Assembly (NCBI GenBank): GCA_036825755.1 | Contig: DAISXR010000006.1 | Location: 1 to 64,000, forward strand | DNA length: 64,000 nt | Reading direction: 5' to 3' | Source of the DNA: JAJFTV01 sp036825755 | GTDB taxonomy: Bacteria; Chloroflexota; Anaerolineae; Anaerolineales; Anaerolineaceae | In this document: positions 7,763 to 16,033 of the stretch, one piece after another | Numbering within the stretch: the stretch's first letter is position 1 | How the letters are laid out: every line of letters begins with the position of its first letter | Position numbers and translations under genes: made by a program | Notes under the pieces: model-generated | The model's database searches: none | What the model saw: the letters and a program-made list of their open reading frames with translations, nothing else | Told to the model about the DNA's origin: nothing

Positions 7763-8422
7763 TTACAGATCAGCCAGTTTTTCGCGCAGGGCGTACAGCG
7801 CGGCCTGTAACCGGTTGGCCAGGTGCAGCTTGTTCAGAATGTTGCGGATGTGGGTGCGCACCGTCCACTTGCTGATGACCAGTTTGGCGGCAATTTCTTC
7901 ATCATCCAGGCCTTGAGCCACCAGGCGCAGCACTTCCATCTCGCGGGTGGTGAGCGGTGATTCGGTGGGCGGCAAATCGGGCGGGCGGTTCAGCTCTTCC
8001 ATCATCTTGATGGCGATGCGCGGCGGCAGCGAAGGTTCGCCGCGATAAACATCGCGGATGGCCTCGATTAACTGCTCAGGGGTGGAATCTTTCAACAGGT
8101 ACCCCAGCGCGCCAGATTTGATGGCCGGAAACACTTTGTCATCTTCAGCAAAACTGGTCAATACCAGAATATGTGCATCTGGAAATTCACCTTTGATCAC
8201 CTTAATGGCGGTAATTCCATCCATTTTTGCCATCACAAGATCCATCAGGATCACATCAGGCAAAAACTGACGGGCAAGCGTAATCGCTTCCAGACCATTC
8301 GCAGCTTCGGCCACCAATTCCAACCCGGGCTCATGGGTGATCAGCGTACGCAGACCTTTGCGCACAATAGCGTGGTCGTCAGCGATCAAAATTCGAATGG
8401 TCGGTTGTTCCTGATTGGTCAT
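7763..8422 (-). CDS. NarL/LuxR-type response regulator
   Basis: 219-residue response regulator. The N-terminal receiver (about residues 8-125) has the acidic pocket (ADDH), the phospho-acceptor in DVILMDLVM, and a conserved lysine in GYLLKD. The C-terminal LuxR-type HTH (about 155-215) contains LTTREMEVLRLVAQGLDDEEIAAKLVISKWTVRTHI. The start at 8422 has GGAGAA upstream and overlaps the stop of the kinase gene (ATGA), so the pair is translationally coupled. Targets are not visible; the solute-binding protein gene downstream is one candidate. Confidence 0.92.
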   Translation of the reverse strand: MTNQEQPTIRILIADDHAIVRKGLRTLITHEPGLELVAEAANGLEAITLARQFLPDVILMDLVMAKMDGITAIKVIKGEFPDAHILVLTSFAEDDKVFPAIKSGALGYLLKDSTPEQLIEAIRDVYRGEPSLPPRIAIKMMEELNRPPDLPPTESPLTTREMEVLRLVAQGLDDEEIAAKLVISKWTVRTHIRNILNKLHLANRLQAALYALREKLADL

Positions 8423-10785
8423 GTCTTTTCTCCAACTTGATAAACAGAAGGGTTTTCGCAACCCAAGGGAACGCGCAGGGTAATGGTGGTGCCTTTTCCG
8501 GGTGATGAGAGGATGTCCAGTACTCCTCCCATTTTTTCAGCACGCTCGCGCATGCTGGTTAACCCCATACCTCGTTGGTACAACAGTGAATCTGGCTGAA
8601 TACCCTTGCCGTCATCCTGAAGCGTCATCAAAAAAGTTTTTTCCTGGATGGACAACTGAAGGATCACATGGCTGGCATCGGCGTGTTTGAGTGTATTATT
8701 CAGGGACTCCTGTGCAATCCGGTATATGCCTTCCTGGGTAGACATATCCAGGTTGGAAAGATCATCCGCCAGCAAGCGGGCTTCTATACCAGCCCGTTTT
8801 TCGACGGCGTCCAGGCGGGCATGCAGGGCCACCACCAGCCCCTCCTGTTCCAACACCGGTGGTCGTAAATTATAAACCAGCAGACGCATCTCCTTAAGTG
8901 CCCGGCGGGCGATCTCGCTGAACTCATCCATAAACTCATCGGATGAAGCGGCCTTTTCTTCGGCTGAAAACCGTTTCCAGCCGCCCTCCAGAAGCGTCAG
9001 GCTGTAAAGCGACTGGATCACCGAATCATGCAGTTCGCGTGCCAGGCGGTTTCTTTCCTCGAGGACGGCCAGTTTTTTGTTGTTCTCGTACAGGCGGGAG
9101 TTCTCAATGGCAATGGCGATTTGATCACCCAGCGCCTGGAAAACTGGCAGATCTTCAGAGATGAAAGCATTCTGGTTGAAGGTTTCCATGTCCAGCGTGC
9201 CGAGCAATCGGCCGGCAATCCGCAGCGGAATCACCAGCTCGGCTTTGATATCCGGCAGCATCTCGTCGAACTGGAACATGGGTATTTGGGTTACATCATT
9301 GGCCAGGATCGGTTCGTTGCGCATGGCAGCCCAACCGTTAAGGCTGGTGCTGTCAATTGGGATATCAAGACTGCGCGGTTTATCGGTAATATCATAGCTG
9401 TTGGCAATCAAAATCAAGCGGCAACGCTGGGGATCAGTCAGGAAGATGTTGACGGCATTGAACCCAAACGTCACACGGATCTGCTGGGTGACACGCTGGA
9501 ACAATTCATCCGGCTCCAGAATAGAGGTGATTTCACGGCTGATGCTGGCGCTGGTTTCAAGCTGGAGAGCCCGGCGGTGGATGGCTTGATTGGCCTCCAG
9601 CAGAGCCTGATTGGCATCCTGAAGCTGCTGTGTACGCCGCTGGATGCGCAGTTCCAGATTGGTAATCAGTTCGCGCAGTTGCTGCATCATACTGTCGAGC
9701 GCGCGTGCCAGCACCCCCAACTCATCACGCCGGTCGGTGTGTGAAATCGGGCTCCAATCGCCGCGTGCAATACCGTCGGCGCGTTCCGACAGCTCCATGA
9801 TGGGGTCGGCGATACGGCGGGTGATCAGCAGGGAAGCGATGACAGCGATGACCACGGCGATCATCATCACCACCAGGTTCACCTTCATGGTCTCCAGAAT
9901 CACCCCAAAAACCTCTGTGAGGTCCTTTTCAATAAACAGGGTGGATGCAATCCGGGGCAGCCATACATAAGCGCCTACCACCCGAACACCGCGTTCATCG
10001 TTGTAATAGCTGATCCCGCTGCGTTGCTGCTGAATAATCTCAAACTGCTTGACAGATAATTGATCTGGCTGCTGAACTGCTCGGTCGGTTGTCGAAACCA
10101 GAATACCATATTGATTCGACAAAAATGCTTTTCCGGTGCGCCCCAACCCCAGCGAATTCACCACGATCTCGTGCAGCTTGTCCATATTGGCTTTGCCGGC
10201 AAACAACCCGATCACCTGGCCCTGGTCATTTTGAACCGGCAATACGGTCATGACAATCATGGTGGAAGGATCATCCGGCAGGGTGGTGAACTGGATGGTT
10301 CTTCCGTTCAGACCGCTGGTGAAAAATGTCGTGTCAGCATAGTTCATTCCTTCCTGATCGACATTGGTGGAAAGCACCACATCACCATCCAGATCCAGCA
10401 GCGAGATCTCGGAAAAATACTGTGCATTGAGCAGGAACCGCTGCATGCGATAACGGACCGACTTGAAGTAATACTCCAGATAGTAATTCTCATTTGTCAG
10501 ATCGAGAACCACGGCGATACGGTCATAAATGTATTCCTGGTCAAGCGCATCCGAAAGTTCGCGCACCATGTTATCGTACCAGCCTGAAATTTTCTGCTCC
10601 TTGAGCAGCAGCAACGACTCAAGCTGATCCACCACGGTCTGTTTGCCGTTGGAATACCCAACAATAAAACTGCCAATACTGGCTGACAGTATCGGCAAAA
10701 ATGTGATCAGCACAAAAATGAGCAGAAGCTGTTTACGGATGGTATTGAAATGTAATTTTGCTAACAGACGATTAATCCAACTCAT
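8419..10785 (-). CDS. Membrane sensor histidine kinase (Cache-HAMP-GAF-HisKA_3)
   Basis: 788-residue membrane kinase. A transmembrane helix (about 18-42) is followed by a large extracytoplasmic Cache-like sensor (about 45-300, with repeated LLDLDGDVVLSTN / KAFLSNQYGILVST patterns). Then come a second membrane helix (about 305-328), HAMP (about 328-380), a coiled coil rich in Gln/Ala, GAF (about 420-570), and a NarX/DesK-type dimerisation domain with the phospho-His motif LARELHDSVIQSL. The ATPase domain has DDGKGI and GMGLTSMRERA. It partners the overlapping response regulator. The combination of an external Cache and an internal GAF suggests integration of two signals; neither ligand is known. 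Confidence 0.92.
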   Translation of the reverse strand: MSWINRLLAKLHFNTIRKQLLLIFVLITFLPILSASIGSFIVGYSNGKQTVVDQLESLLLLKEQKISGWYDNMVRELSDALDQEYIYDRIAVVLDLTNENYYLEYYFKSVRYRMQRFLLNAQYFSEISLLDLDGDVVLSTNVDQEGMNYADTTFFTSGLNGRTIQFTTLPDDPSTMIVMTVLPVQNDQGQVIGLFAGKANMDKLHEIVVNSLGLGRTGKAFLSNQYGILVSTTDRAVQQPDQLSVKQFEIIQQQRSGISYYNDERGVRVVGAYVWLPRIASTLFIEKDLTEVFGVILETMKVNLVVMMIAVVIAVIASLLITRRIADPIMELSERADGIARGDWSPISHTDRRDELGVLARALDSMMQQLRELITNLELRIQRRTQQLQDANQALLEANQAIHRRALQLETSASISREITSILEPDELFQRVTQQIRVTFGFNAVNIFLTDPQRCRLILIANSYDITDKPRSLDIPIDSTSLNGWAAMRNEPILANDVTQIPMFQFDEMLPDIKAELVIPLRIAGRLLGTLDMETFNQNAFISEDLPVFQALGDQIAIAIENSRLYENNKKLAVLEERNRLARELHDSVIQSLYSLTLLEGGWKRFSAEEKAASSDEFMDEFSEIARRALKEMRLLVYNLRPPVLEQEGLVVALHARLDAVEKRAGIEARLLADDLSNLDMSTQEGIYRIAQESLNNTLKHADASHVILQLSIQEKTFLMTLQDDGKGIQPDSLLYQRGMGLTSMRERAEKMGGVLDILSSPGKGTTITLRVPLGCENPSVYQVGEKT

Positions 10786-10809
10786 GTCCTTCGCTCATCC
10801 CCGCGGGAA

Positions 10810-10893
10810 GGTTTGGATGGGAGATGAACTGTTCAGACAGTTCAATCCGGCGGTTTTGCGGGGTAATCGACGGGGATGCGACGGATCCAAACC
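10810..10893. other. Nested inverted repeats upstream of the kinase gene
   Basis: GGTTTGGAT (10810-10818) pairs with ATCCAAACC (10885-10893), and inside them GAACTG pairs with CAGTTC around a 6-base loop. The 122-bp spacer separates the end of the methyltransferase gene from the kinase start, so it could be a terminator-like fold or an operator for the kinase operon. Confidence 0.35.
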
Positions 10894-10907
10894 GGGCGCT
10901 ACAGTAC

Positions 10908-11786
10908 TTACTTCACAGTCAGGGCAATTTGATGTATATGTTCCGGGCTGTTCCCACAACAGCCCCCCACAATACTGGCTCCGGCTGCCACCCAGGCAGA
11001 CGCCTGTGCACCCATTTCTTCCGGTGATACGCTGAAGGTGGTGCAGCCTTCCGAATCCACCTGCGGCAGACCGGCGTTGGGTTTGAACCAGATGGGCAGC
11101 GTGGTTGCGCTGCGCAGTTCGGCCAGTGCCTGCATGTTTTCTTCCAGGCTGCGTCCGCAGTTGATGCCAAGCACATCCACCTGATCATTGAACGTCTGCG
11201 CCATCTGGGAAGGTTTCACGCCCATCATGGTGCGTTTTCCGCGGTCATAGCTGAACGAGCACACCAGCGGCACGCCAGGCGCCGCAGCGCGGGCTGCTTT
11301 CACTGCCAGAGTCGCTTCACCCAGATCGAACTGGGTTTCAACCACCAGCAGATCCACACCGGTTTCCGCCAATGCTTTGGCCTGTTGAAGGAAACTGTTG
11401 TAGCAATCCTCCTCTTCCAGTGTGCCCAGCGGTTTGAGCATCTGGCCGGTGGGACCAATCGAGCCGCCAACCAGTACATCGGTGCCCTGCACGGCTTTGC
11501 GGGCCAGTTCCACCGCCTTGCGGTTGACCTCAACAGCCCGGTCTGACCAGCCCTCTTTGGAGAGCATGATGGAACTGGCGCCAAAGGTGCAGGACAGGAT
11601 CACATCAGACCCGGCGGCGATGAAATCACGATGCAGGCGCACGATCTGATCAGGATTTTCAATCACCCAGTACTCGCCGGATTTCCCGGCAGCCAGACCG
11701 CGCTGCTGCAAATTGGTCCCGGTGGCGCCGTCGGAAACCAGCACCTGCTCGCATTGAATGCGTTCCAAAAAGCTTTGTTTTGTCAT
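10908..11786 (-). CDS. Corrinoid-linked homocysteine S-methyltransferase (MetH N-domain type)
   Basis: 292-residue cytosolic methyltransferase of the PF02574 family. It probably moves a methyl group between a corrinoid protein and a thiol such as homocysteine. The zinc site is visible as GINCG (Cys about 210) and GGCCG (Cys pair about 275). It corresponds only to the first module of MetH: pterin-binding, B12 and activation domains are absent. The B12 function is supplied by the corrinoid gene 24 nt upstream on the same strand. The acceptor could also be another thiol such as CoM or a methylated-compound product. It ends the two-gene unit. Confidence 0.85.
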   Translation of the reverse strand: MTKQSFLERIQCEQVLVSDGATGTNLQQRGLAAGKSGEYWVIENPDQIVRLHRDFIAAGSDVILSCTFGASSIMLSKEGWSDRAVEVNRKAVELARKAVQGTDVLVGGSIGPTGQMLKPLGTLEEEDCYNSFLQQAKALAETGVDLLVVETQFDLGEATLAVKAARAAAPGVPLVCSFSYDRGKRTMMGVKPSQMAQTFNDQVDVLGINCGRSLEENMQALAELRSATTLPIWFKPNAGLPQVDSEGCTTFSVSPEEMGAQASAWVAAGASIVGGCCGNSPEHIHQIALTVK

Positions 11787-11810
11787 TAACTCACCGCCAG
11801 CCTGATCGAT

Positions 11811-12446
11811 TTACCCAAGCAGAGATTTTGCCACCGCTACAGCCCGGCTGGCATCGGCAGCATAGCCATCCGCGCCGATATCGTCACAGTATTTCTGGGT
11901 CAGCGGAGCGCCGCCCACCAACACCTTCACTTTGTCGCGCAGACCAGCTTCTTTCAGCGCCTCGATGGTGGCTTTCATGTTGGGCATGGTGGTGGTCAGC
12001 AGGGCAGACATGGCGATAAAATCGGCATCCACCTCTTTGACCTTCTCCACAAAAGCTTGCGGAGATACATCCGAGCCCAGATCATAGATTTCAAACGCGG
12101 CGCCTTCGAGCATCATGCATACCAGGTTTTTGCCAATATCATGCATATCGCCCTTGACGGTGCCAGCCACTACCTTGCCGACCGATTTCAACTTGGCGGC
12201 AATCATGGCAGGTTTGAGAACTGACAATCCGGCCTGCATGGCGCGGGCGCAGATCAGCATTTCCGGGACGAAATATTCGCCTTCTTCAAAGAGCCGGCCC
12301 ACCTCGGTCATCGCCGGTACCATCCCTTCATTCAGAATGGTGCCCGCATCCAGACCCTGCGCAAGGGCATCCGCCACTTTCGCTTTGACCAGGTCCTGGT
12401 CTGCATCGATGATACCGTCATAGATTTCCTTTAAGATGGGTTCCAT
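11811..12446 (-). CDS. Methyltransferase corrinoid protein (MtbC/MttC/MtaC-like)
   Basis: 211-residue B12-carrying shuttle protein. An N-terminal helical cap (about 1-90) precedes the Rossmann-like cobalamin domain containing GDMHDIGKN, the DxHxxG motif whose His coordinates cobalt from below. Later motifs ALLTTTMPNM and VLVGGAPLTQKYCDDIGADGYAADA complete the domain. Such proteins accept a methyl from a methylated substrate (methanol, methylamines, glycine betaine, methoxy compounds) and give it to a second methyltransferase. The gene immediately downstream is a homocysteine-type S-methyltransferase, the natural acceptor enzyme. No substrate-side methyltransferase is in the window. The RACo-like activator at 57.6 kb is the plausible repair partner. 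Confidence 0.9.
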   Translation of the reverse strand: MEPILKEIYDGIIDADQDLVKAKVADALAQGLDAGTILNEGMVPAMTEVGRLFEEGEYFVPEMLICARAMQAGLSVLKPAMIAAKLKSVGKVVAGTVKGDMHDIGKNLVCMMLEGAAFEIYDLGSDVSPQAFVEKVKEVDADFIAMSALLTTTMPNMKATIEALKEAGLRDKVKVLVGGAPLTQKYCDDIGADGYAADASRAVAVAKSLLG

Positions 12447-12461
12447 GCTTCTCTCCTTAAA

Positions 12462-12479
12462 CTGTAAACTGATTTACAG
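12462..12479 (-). promoter_or_regulatory. Small hairpin in the corrinoid gene leader
   Basis: CTGTAAA-CTGA-TTTACAG (7-bp arms, 4-base loop) lies just upstream of the AAGGAG ribosome site of the corrinoid gene and could fold in its 5' untranslated region. No cobalamin riboswitch core was recognised around it. Confidence 0.35.
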
Positions 12480-12508
12480 GTATTGTTCGATGAATAGATA
12501 ATGGGCTA

Positions 12509-12538
12509 ATTATACATAAACTGTCAAATTTTGGCAGT
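12509..12538 (-). promoter_or_regulatory. Promoter and operator of the corrinoid operon
   Basis: On the minus strand a perfect TATAAT (12514-12509) lies 63 nt before the start codon. Directly upstream is the near-perfect 19-bp palindrome ACTGTCAAATTTTGGCAGT (12520-12538), which covers the expected -35 region. That position suits a repressor or an activator responding to the methyl donor. Confidence 0.45.
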
Positions 12539-12580
12539 GTCAGAATGCAGGCAGTCGGATGGGTAAATTGTACTCGATTG

Positions 12581-12834
12581 ATGCCAATATGAATTTGGCA
12601 TGAAGGCCGGCGTAGGTTGGGTGGAGGGGCACACCACCGGCGCTGCTCTGATTCTATTGTGTCATTTCTCCGAGTCAGGCAACCCAAGGTTGCCTGACTC
12701 GGAGAAATCCGCCCGGAGGCTGCTTTTTAATGCTTACATATCTGGAACTGTTTTGATTCACCCTCGGGCGGATCTCTTCGGGAAAGCGGATAAACGTCCG
12801 CTTTCCCTGCGAGATGACAGGATGGGATCGTCTC
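12581..12834. repeat. MITE-like hairpin repeat cluster in a 513-bp gene-free stretch
   Basis: The gene-free stretch 12447-12958 holds several inverted repeats. There is a 7-bp hairpin ATGCCAA/TTGGCAT at 12581-12601. A perfect 21-bp stem with a CAA loop spans 12664-12708 (core CCGAGTCAGGC). A hairpin GGGAAAGCGGA/TCCGCTTTCCC lies around 12780-12807. The two large hairpins sit in opposite orientation inside flanks GTCATTTC...GAGAAATCCGCCCG and CGGGCGGATCTCTTC...GAGATGAC, which are imperfect complements. This looks like two facing copies of one non-coding element. Short open frames across it were rejected. Confidence 0.6.
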
Positions 12835-12912
12835 CCATACATGATCTATTCCCGATAATGAATTAGCATGCCGTTTGGTAACTTCCTGCTGATAGACGGT
12901 GTGTTAAAAATT

Positions 12913-12934
12913 CCCCGCCCGGTGAAGGGCGGGG
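12913..12934 (-). terminator. Terminator of the GH172 gene
   Basis: CCCCGCCC-GGTGAA-GGGCGGGG, followed on the minus strand by AATTTTTAA, lies 25 bases after the stop of the minus-strand gene. Confidence 0.8.
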
Positions 12935-12958
12935 AAACAGGGGAGGATAGAATTCTCG

Positions 12959-14059
12959 TTATATGACTTCCACATCCGCAATCCCGATGGCGCGGCCAAA
13001 AGGAGCATGCGGCTCGGACTGATACCAGAACGATGTGGAAGCGATATCATCCTGCAGGGGCAGGTAACGCGGCTCGTCCCACGAGCGATTGGCCCATCCC
13101 AGTGCCTGAATGGTGACCTTCAGATCCTTTTTGAAGCGGATGGGATCCGGGATGTGCCAGCGGTACATACCAAAGCGCTGCTGGCTCTTGTACAGACCAT
13201 CCGGTGTGATGATTTGCGACAGGCCCAAAAACGGGGTGGAATACGACCCGTACTGGCCTTTGGGCTGCTCAAAATTCCACGCTCCGCCGAAGTAATCCTC
13301 GGTGCCGGTGCCGCAGATGGTGGGCCAGTCCTGATCGCCGTCAATGTAAAACTTGATCTCGCCTTCACCCCACCAACCGCGGTTGTGAACACCCCAGGCA
13401 ATGTAAGTGCCCACATACTGTCCCTGGCCGCGTACCCCTTCCAGCAAAGTATGTACCTGTTTGTAGGGCAGCGGGTTGGACCGGCGCCATTGAGCATGGA
13501 AATAACCCATGTCTTCGGGCACACCGGTGAGGGTGTAATCGATGCTGTAATAGAAACCGGGAATTTCTTTGGTGAGCAGGTTCTCGACGGTGATGCGGGC
13601 GTGCTTGCGGAAAGGCATCTGCCAGTAGCTGTTGAAACCGCCAGCCGGGTTGACCGCCACCGGCAGCGAGCTGACGTTGGAGCGCTCGCACCAGCCGTTG
13701 CAGAAAAAGTCACCCAGAGGCACCTCCACCGAGGGCTCCTGCTCATCATCCCAGTACATGCGCAGGATCAGCCCGCGCCAGAAATCCGGAAAGACGGTCA
13801 GCCAGATGTGCGTGATGGCGCCAGGGCCCTGGATATCGGCCAGGGTGACGGTTTGCTGCGGCGGCAAGTGAATGCTGGGCGAAACCTTCCAGCCCTGCCC
13901 CAATTCGCGGGCTACATTTGCGCCGGTGCCCTCCACCGCCATACCGCCTTTGCCTTTATCGCCGGTAAAGTTCTCGGGGCTGATGGAGCGTGATTCAGCA
14001 TTGGAAAGGCGGGCCAGGTTGCCCAGGTTGGTTCCCAATCCGTTGAATTCAAGGTTCAT
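12959..14059 (-). CDS. GH172 (DUF2961) glycoside hydrolase
   Basis: 366-residue protein matching DUF2961, now glycoside hydrolase family 172. Characterised members act on alpha-D-fructofuranosides (difructose dianhydride I) or D-arabinofuranosides. The conserved GTGTEDYFGGAW segment near residue 260 carries an invariant acidic residue. SRSISPENFTGDKGKGG near the N-terminus and GPGAITHIWLTV near residue 75 are also typical. No signal peptide is present, so it is probably cytoplasmic. It is monocistronic with its own terminator. The start at 14059 has GGAGG upstream; an extended frame to 14104 has no ribosome site. The substrate (fructofuranosyl or arabinofuranosyl) cannot be decided here. Confidence 0.88.
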   Translation of the reverse strand: MNLEFNGLGTNLGNLARLSNAESRSISPENFTGDKGKGGMAVEGTGANVARELGQGWKVSPSIHLPPQQTVTLADIQGPGAITHIWLTVFPDFWRGLILRMYWDDEQEPSVEVPLGDFFCNGWCERSNVSSLPVAVNPAGGFNSYWQMPFRKHARITVENLLTKEIPGFYYSIDYTLTGVPEDMGYFHAQWRRSNPLPYKQVHTLLEGVRGQGQYVGTYIAWGVHNRGWWGEGEIKFYIDGDQDWPTICGTGTEDYFGGAWNFEQPKGQYGSYSTPFLGLSQIITPDGLYKSQQRFGMYRWHIPDPIRFKKDLKVTIQALGWANRSWDEPRYLPLQDDIASTSFWYQSEPHAPFGRAIGIADVEVI

Positions 14060-14152
14060 CTTTCCTCCAGGGAAGTTGTGTTGATTTTGAAAATGCTTAA
14101 CCAAAATTATAGTGGATTGAGAAGCGAATGTAAACGATTACAAGGATAATTT

Positions 14153-14600
14153 AATGCTATCCTCTCCAGATCACAGTAATTCGTTTAACTGCCCCACAGC
14201 CGATCCCTCGCCGGGCGAGGACGCCGCTCGGGATGACAACACGGGGGTGGTGCACAGGCAGGTCACTTCTGGCGCGGCATCGCTCTATTCTGTCATTTCG
14301 TCGCGTTCGATGGAGCCGAACGTCGAGAAATCGGACAACCGCCTGTTTCACCGTTCTCTTGGTAATCAAATGCTATCCTTTCCAGATCATAGTAATTTGT
14401 CTCACTGGCCCATAGCCGATCCCTCACTGGGGCGCGGACGCCCGCTCGGGATGACAACACGGGGAGTGGTGTACAAGATGGGTCACCTTGGCGTGACATT
14501 GCCCCATTTTGTCATTTCGTCGCGTCCGGCAGAGCCGGACGCAGAGAAATCCGCCCGAAGACCTGCATTATCGTTTCTCTATCTGGAACCGGTTTGGCGA
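14153..14600. repeat. Tandem 216-bp dispersed repeat with hairpins
   Basis: Two diverged tandem copies start at 14153 and 14369 (period 216). Each begins AATGCTATCCT.TCCAGATCA, carries CCGATCCCTC...CGCTCGGGATGACAACACGGGG, and ends GTCATTTCGTCGCGT...GAGAAATC around a hairpin. In the second copy the hairpin is GCGTCCGGC-AGA-GCCGGACGC. A third, inverted and shorter, copy lies at about 55139-55225. The hairpin flank GTCATTTC...GAGAAATC is shared with the element at 12664. No transposase is present, so these are non-autonomous repeats. The stretch 14060-14657 otherwise holds no gene. Confidence 0.65.
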
Positions 14601-14603
14601 CGT

Positions 14604-14631
14604 AAAAAAGGGCGGGCATAGCTGCCCGCCC
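14604..14631 (-). terminator. Terminator of the ABC-2 export operon
   Basis: GGGCGGGC-ATAGCT-GCCCGCCC, followed on the minus strand by six T, lies 27 bases after the stop of the adaptor gene. Confidence 0.8.
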
Positions 14632-14657
14632 GCATCGATAAATACCGGTAATTTTTC

Positions 14658-16007
14658 CTAATCCAGCGTCACATCCGCAGACATGCCTGGTTTCAGGCTG
14701 CCATCGGTGTTCTCGAGTAACACCTCCACCGCGTACACGGTAGTCTTGCGGCCTTCACTGGTCTGCACGTTGCGCGGCGTGTATTCCGCTTCATCGGCGA
14801 TATACCGCACCGTACCGTCAAACGTGCGATTGGGGAATGAATCGACCGTCACCGTGGCAGTCTGCCCCAGGCTAATGCGGCCGTACTGGTCTTCGGGGAT
14901 ATACACGGTCAGGGTCACCTGATCCAATTGTGCCATCACCATCACCAGGCTGCCGGCTGCCACCATTTCTCCCTGATCCACGTTCACCGAAATCAGTGTG
15001 CCGGAAATCGGAGCGGTCACCACCGCTTTATCAAGCTGCAATTGCAACAAATCCAGCGCAGCCTGCGCCTGGGCCAGACCGGCCTCGGCCTGCGCCACCA
15101 CCGCGGCAGCCTGCTCAACCGCCAGATCAGCGGCATCGATCATGGGGGCATCCTCGCCAACCCGCAAGGAATCATAGGTCGCCTGGCTGTTATCCAGCAT
15201 CATACGAGCCGTCGACACGCGAGCGCGCGCCTCCAGTACATCTTCAGCGGCCGTGGTGGTGAGCATTCGGTCGTACTCAAGCTGACGGGCTTCCAGTTCC
15301 GCCCGGGCTGAATCAAGCGCTTTCTCGGCTTCAGTGGTGAGATACTCTTTGTCATCCGTGGTCATCTGCTCCACCTGGTCGAGGGTCTGCTGCGCGGCCA
15401 GAAACGTCATTTGAGCCGATCCCAGGCGTTTCTCGGTATCGACAAAATCCTGGTTACTGGCATTGCTGAGTTCTTTTTCCAGATCAGCCAGGCGGGCATC
15501 CAGCGTACTCTGGGCTGAATCCACCGCTGCCTGTGCGGAATCGATTTTCTCGTTTTTATCGAAATACCAGTCCGGCTGCTCAAATTCTTCGGGTTGTTGA
15601 ACTGTAGAGGTTTGTCTGCCGGACATTTCAGCCTGAGCCTGGGCGGTTTGCACACGCGCCGACTGACGTGCGCTGTCGGCCTGCAGCTCGGCTGCCCGCT
15701 GCTGAACCTGAGCACTGTTGACCGCTGCCTGGGCCGTCTGTACGGCGGCCTCCGCCTGGCGGTATTGAGCCTGCAGCAGTTCGTCATCCAGCCGGAAAAG
15801 CACATCGCCGGCCTGTACCGCATCGCCTTCCTTTACCGGCACTTCCATCACCCTGCCGCTCAGTTCAGGGACAACGTTTACCTCCACAGCCGAGATGGTA
15901 CCCGATGCTTCAATCGAACCGTTGCCGGTGTCTTTCACCGGTTCACAGGCCGACAGCAAAAATACTGCAATCACCAACAGACTGAGGATTATTCTTGATT
16001 TTTTCAT
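14658..16007 (-). CDS. HlyD-like membrane fusion (adaptor) lipoprotein of an ABC-2 exporter
   Basis: 449-residue secreted or lipidated adaptor. The N-terminal signal ends in a lipobox (LLSAC, Cys about 20). A biotinyl-lipoyl-like half motif follows (ISAVEVNVVPELSGRVMEVPVKEGDAVQAGDVLFRLD), then a long Ala/Gln/Glu-rich coiled coil (about 75-330). The second lipoyl half is DKAVVTAPISGTLISVNVDQGEMVAAGS, followed by a beta-barrel domain ending KPGMSADVTLD. It is the last gene of a four-gene minus-strand operon with the permease and two ATPases. In a single-membrane Chloroflexota cell the adaptor would work at the outer face of the membrane. The start at 16007 has GGAGG. Confidence 0.88.
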   Translation of the reverse strand: MKKSRIILSLLVIAVFLLSACEPVKDTGNGSIEASGTISAVEVNVVPELSGRVMEVPVKEGDAVQAGDVLFRLDDELLQAQYRQAEAAVQTAQAAVNSAQVQQRAAELQADSARQSARVQTAQAQAEMSGRQTSTVQQPEEFEQPDWYFDKNEKIDSAQAAVDSAQSTLDARLADLEKELSNASNQDFVDTEKRLGSAQMTFLAAQQTLDQVEQMTTDDKEYLTTEAEKALDSARAELEARQLEYDRMLTTTAAEDVLEARARVSTARMMLDNSQATYDSLRVGEDAPMIDAADLAVEQAAAVVAQAEAGLAQAQAALDLLQLQLDKAVVTAPISGTLISVNVDQGEMVAAGSLVMVMAQLDQVTLTVYIPEDQYGRISLGQTATVTVDSFPNRTFDGTVRYIADEAEYTPRNVQTSEGRKTTVYAVEVLLENTDGSLKPGMSADVTLD

Positions 16008-16033
16008 GACCGCCTCCAACAAAGATATAAAAA

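Noticed and set aside
12446..12600. Cobalamin riboswitch upstream of the corrinoid gene.
   Set aside because: Only short hairpins and a palindromic operator are present; no B12-box-like core was recognised.
12600..12866. Open frame of 88 codons across the hairpin repeats (and similar frames at 14154-14621 and 55350-55562).
   Set aside because: They run through inverted repeats, have no ribosome sites, and their translations look like translated hairpin DNA.
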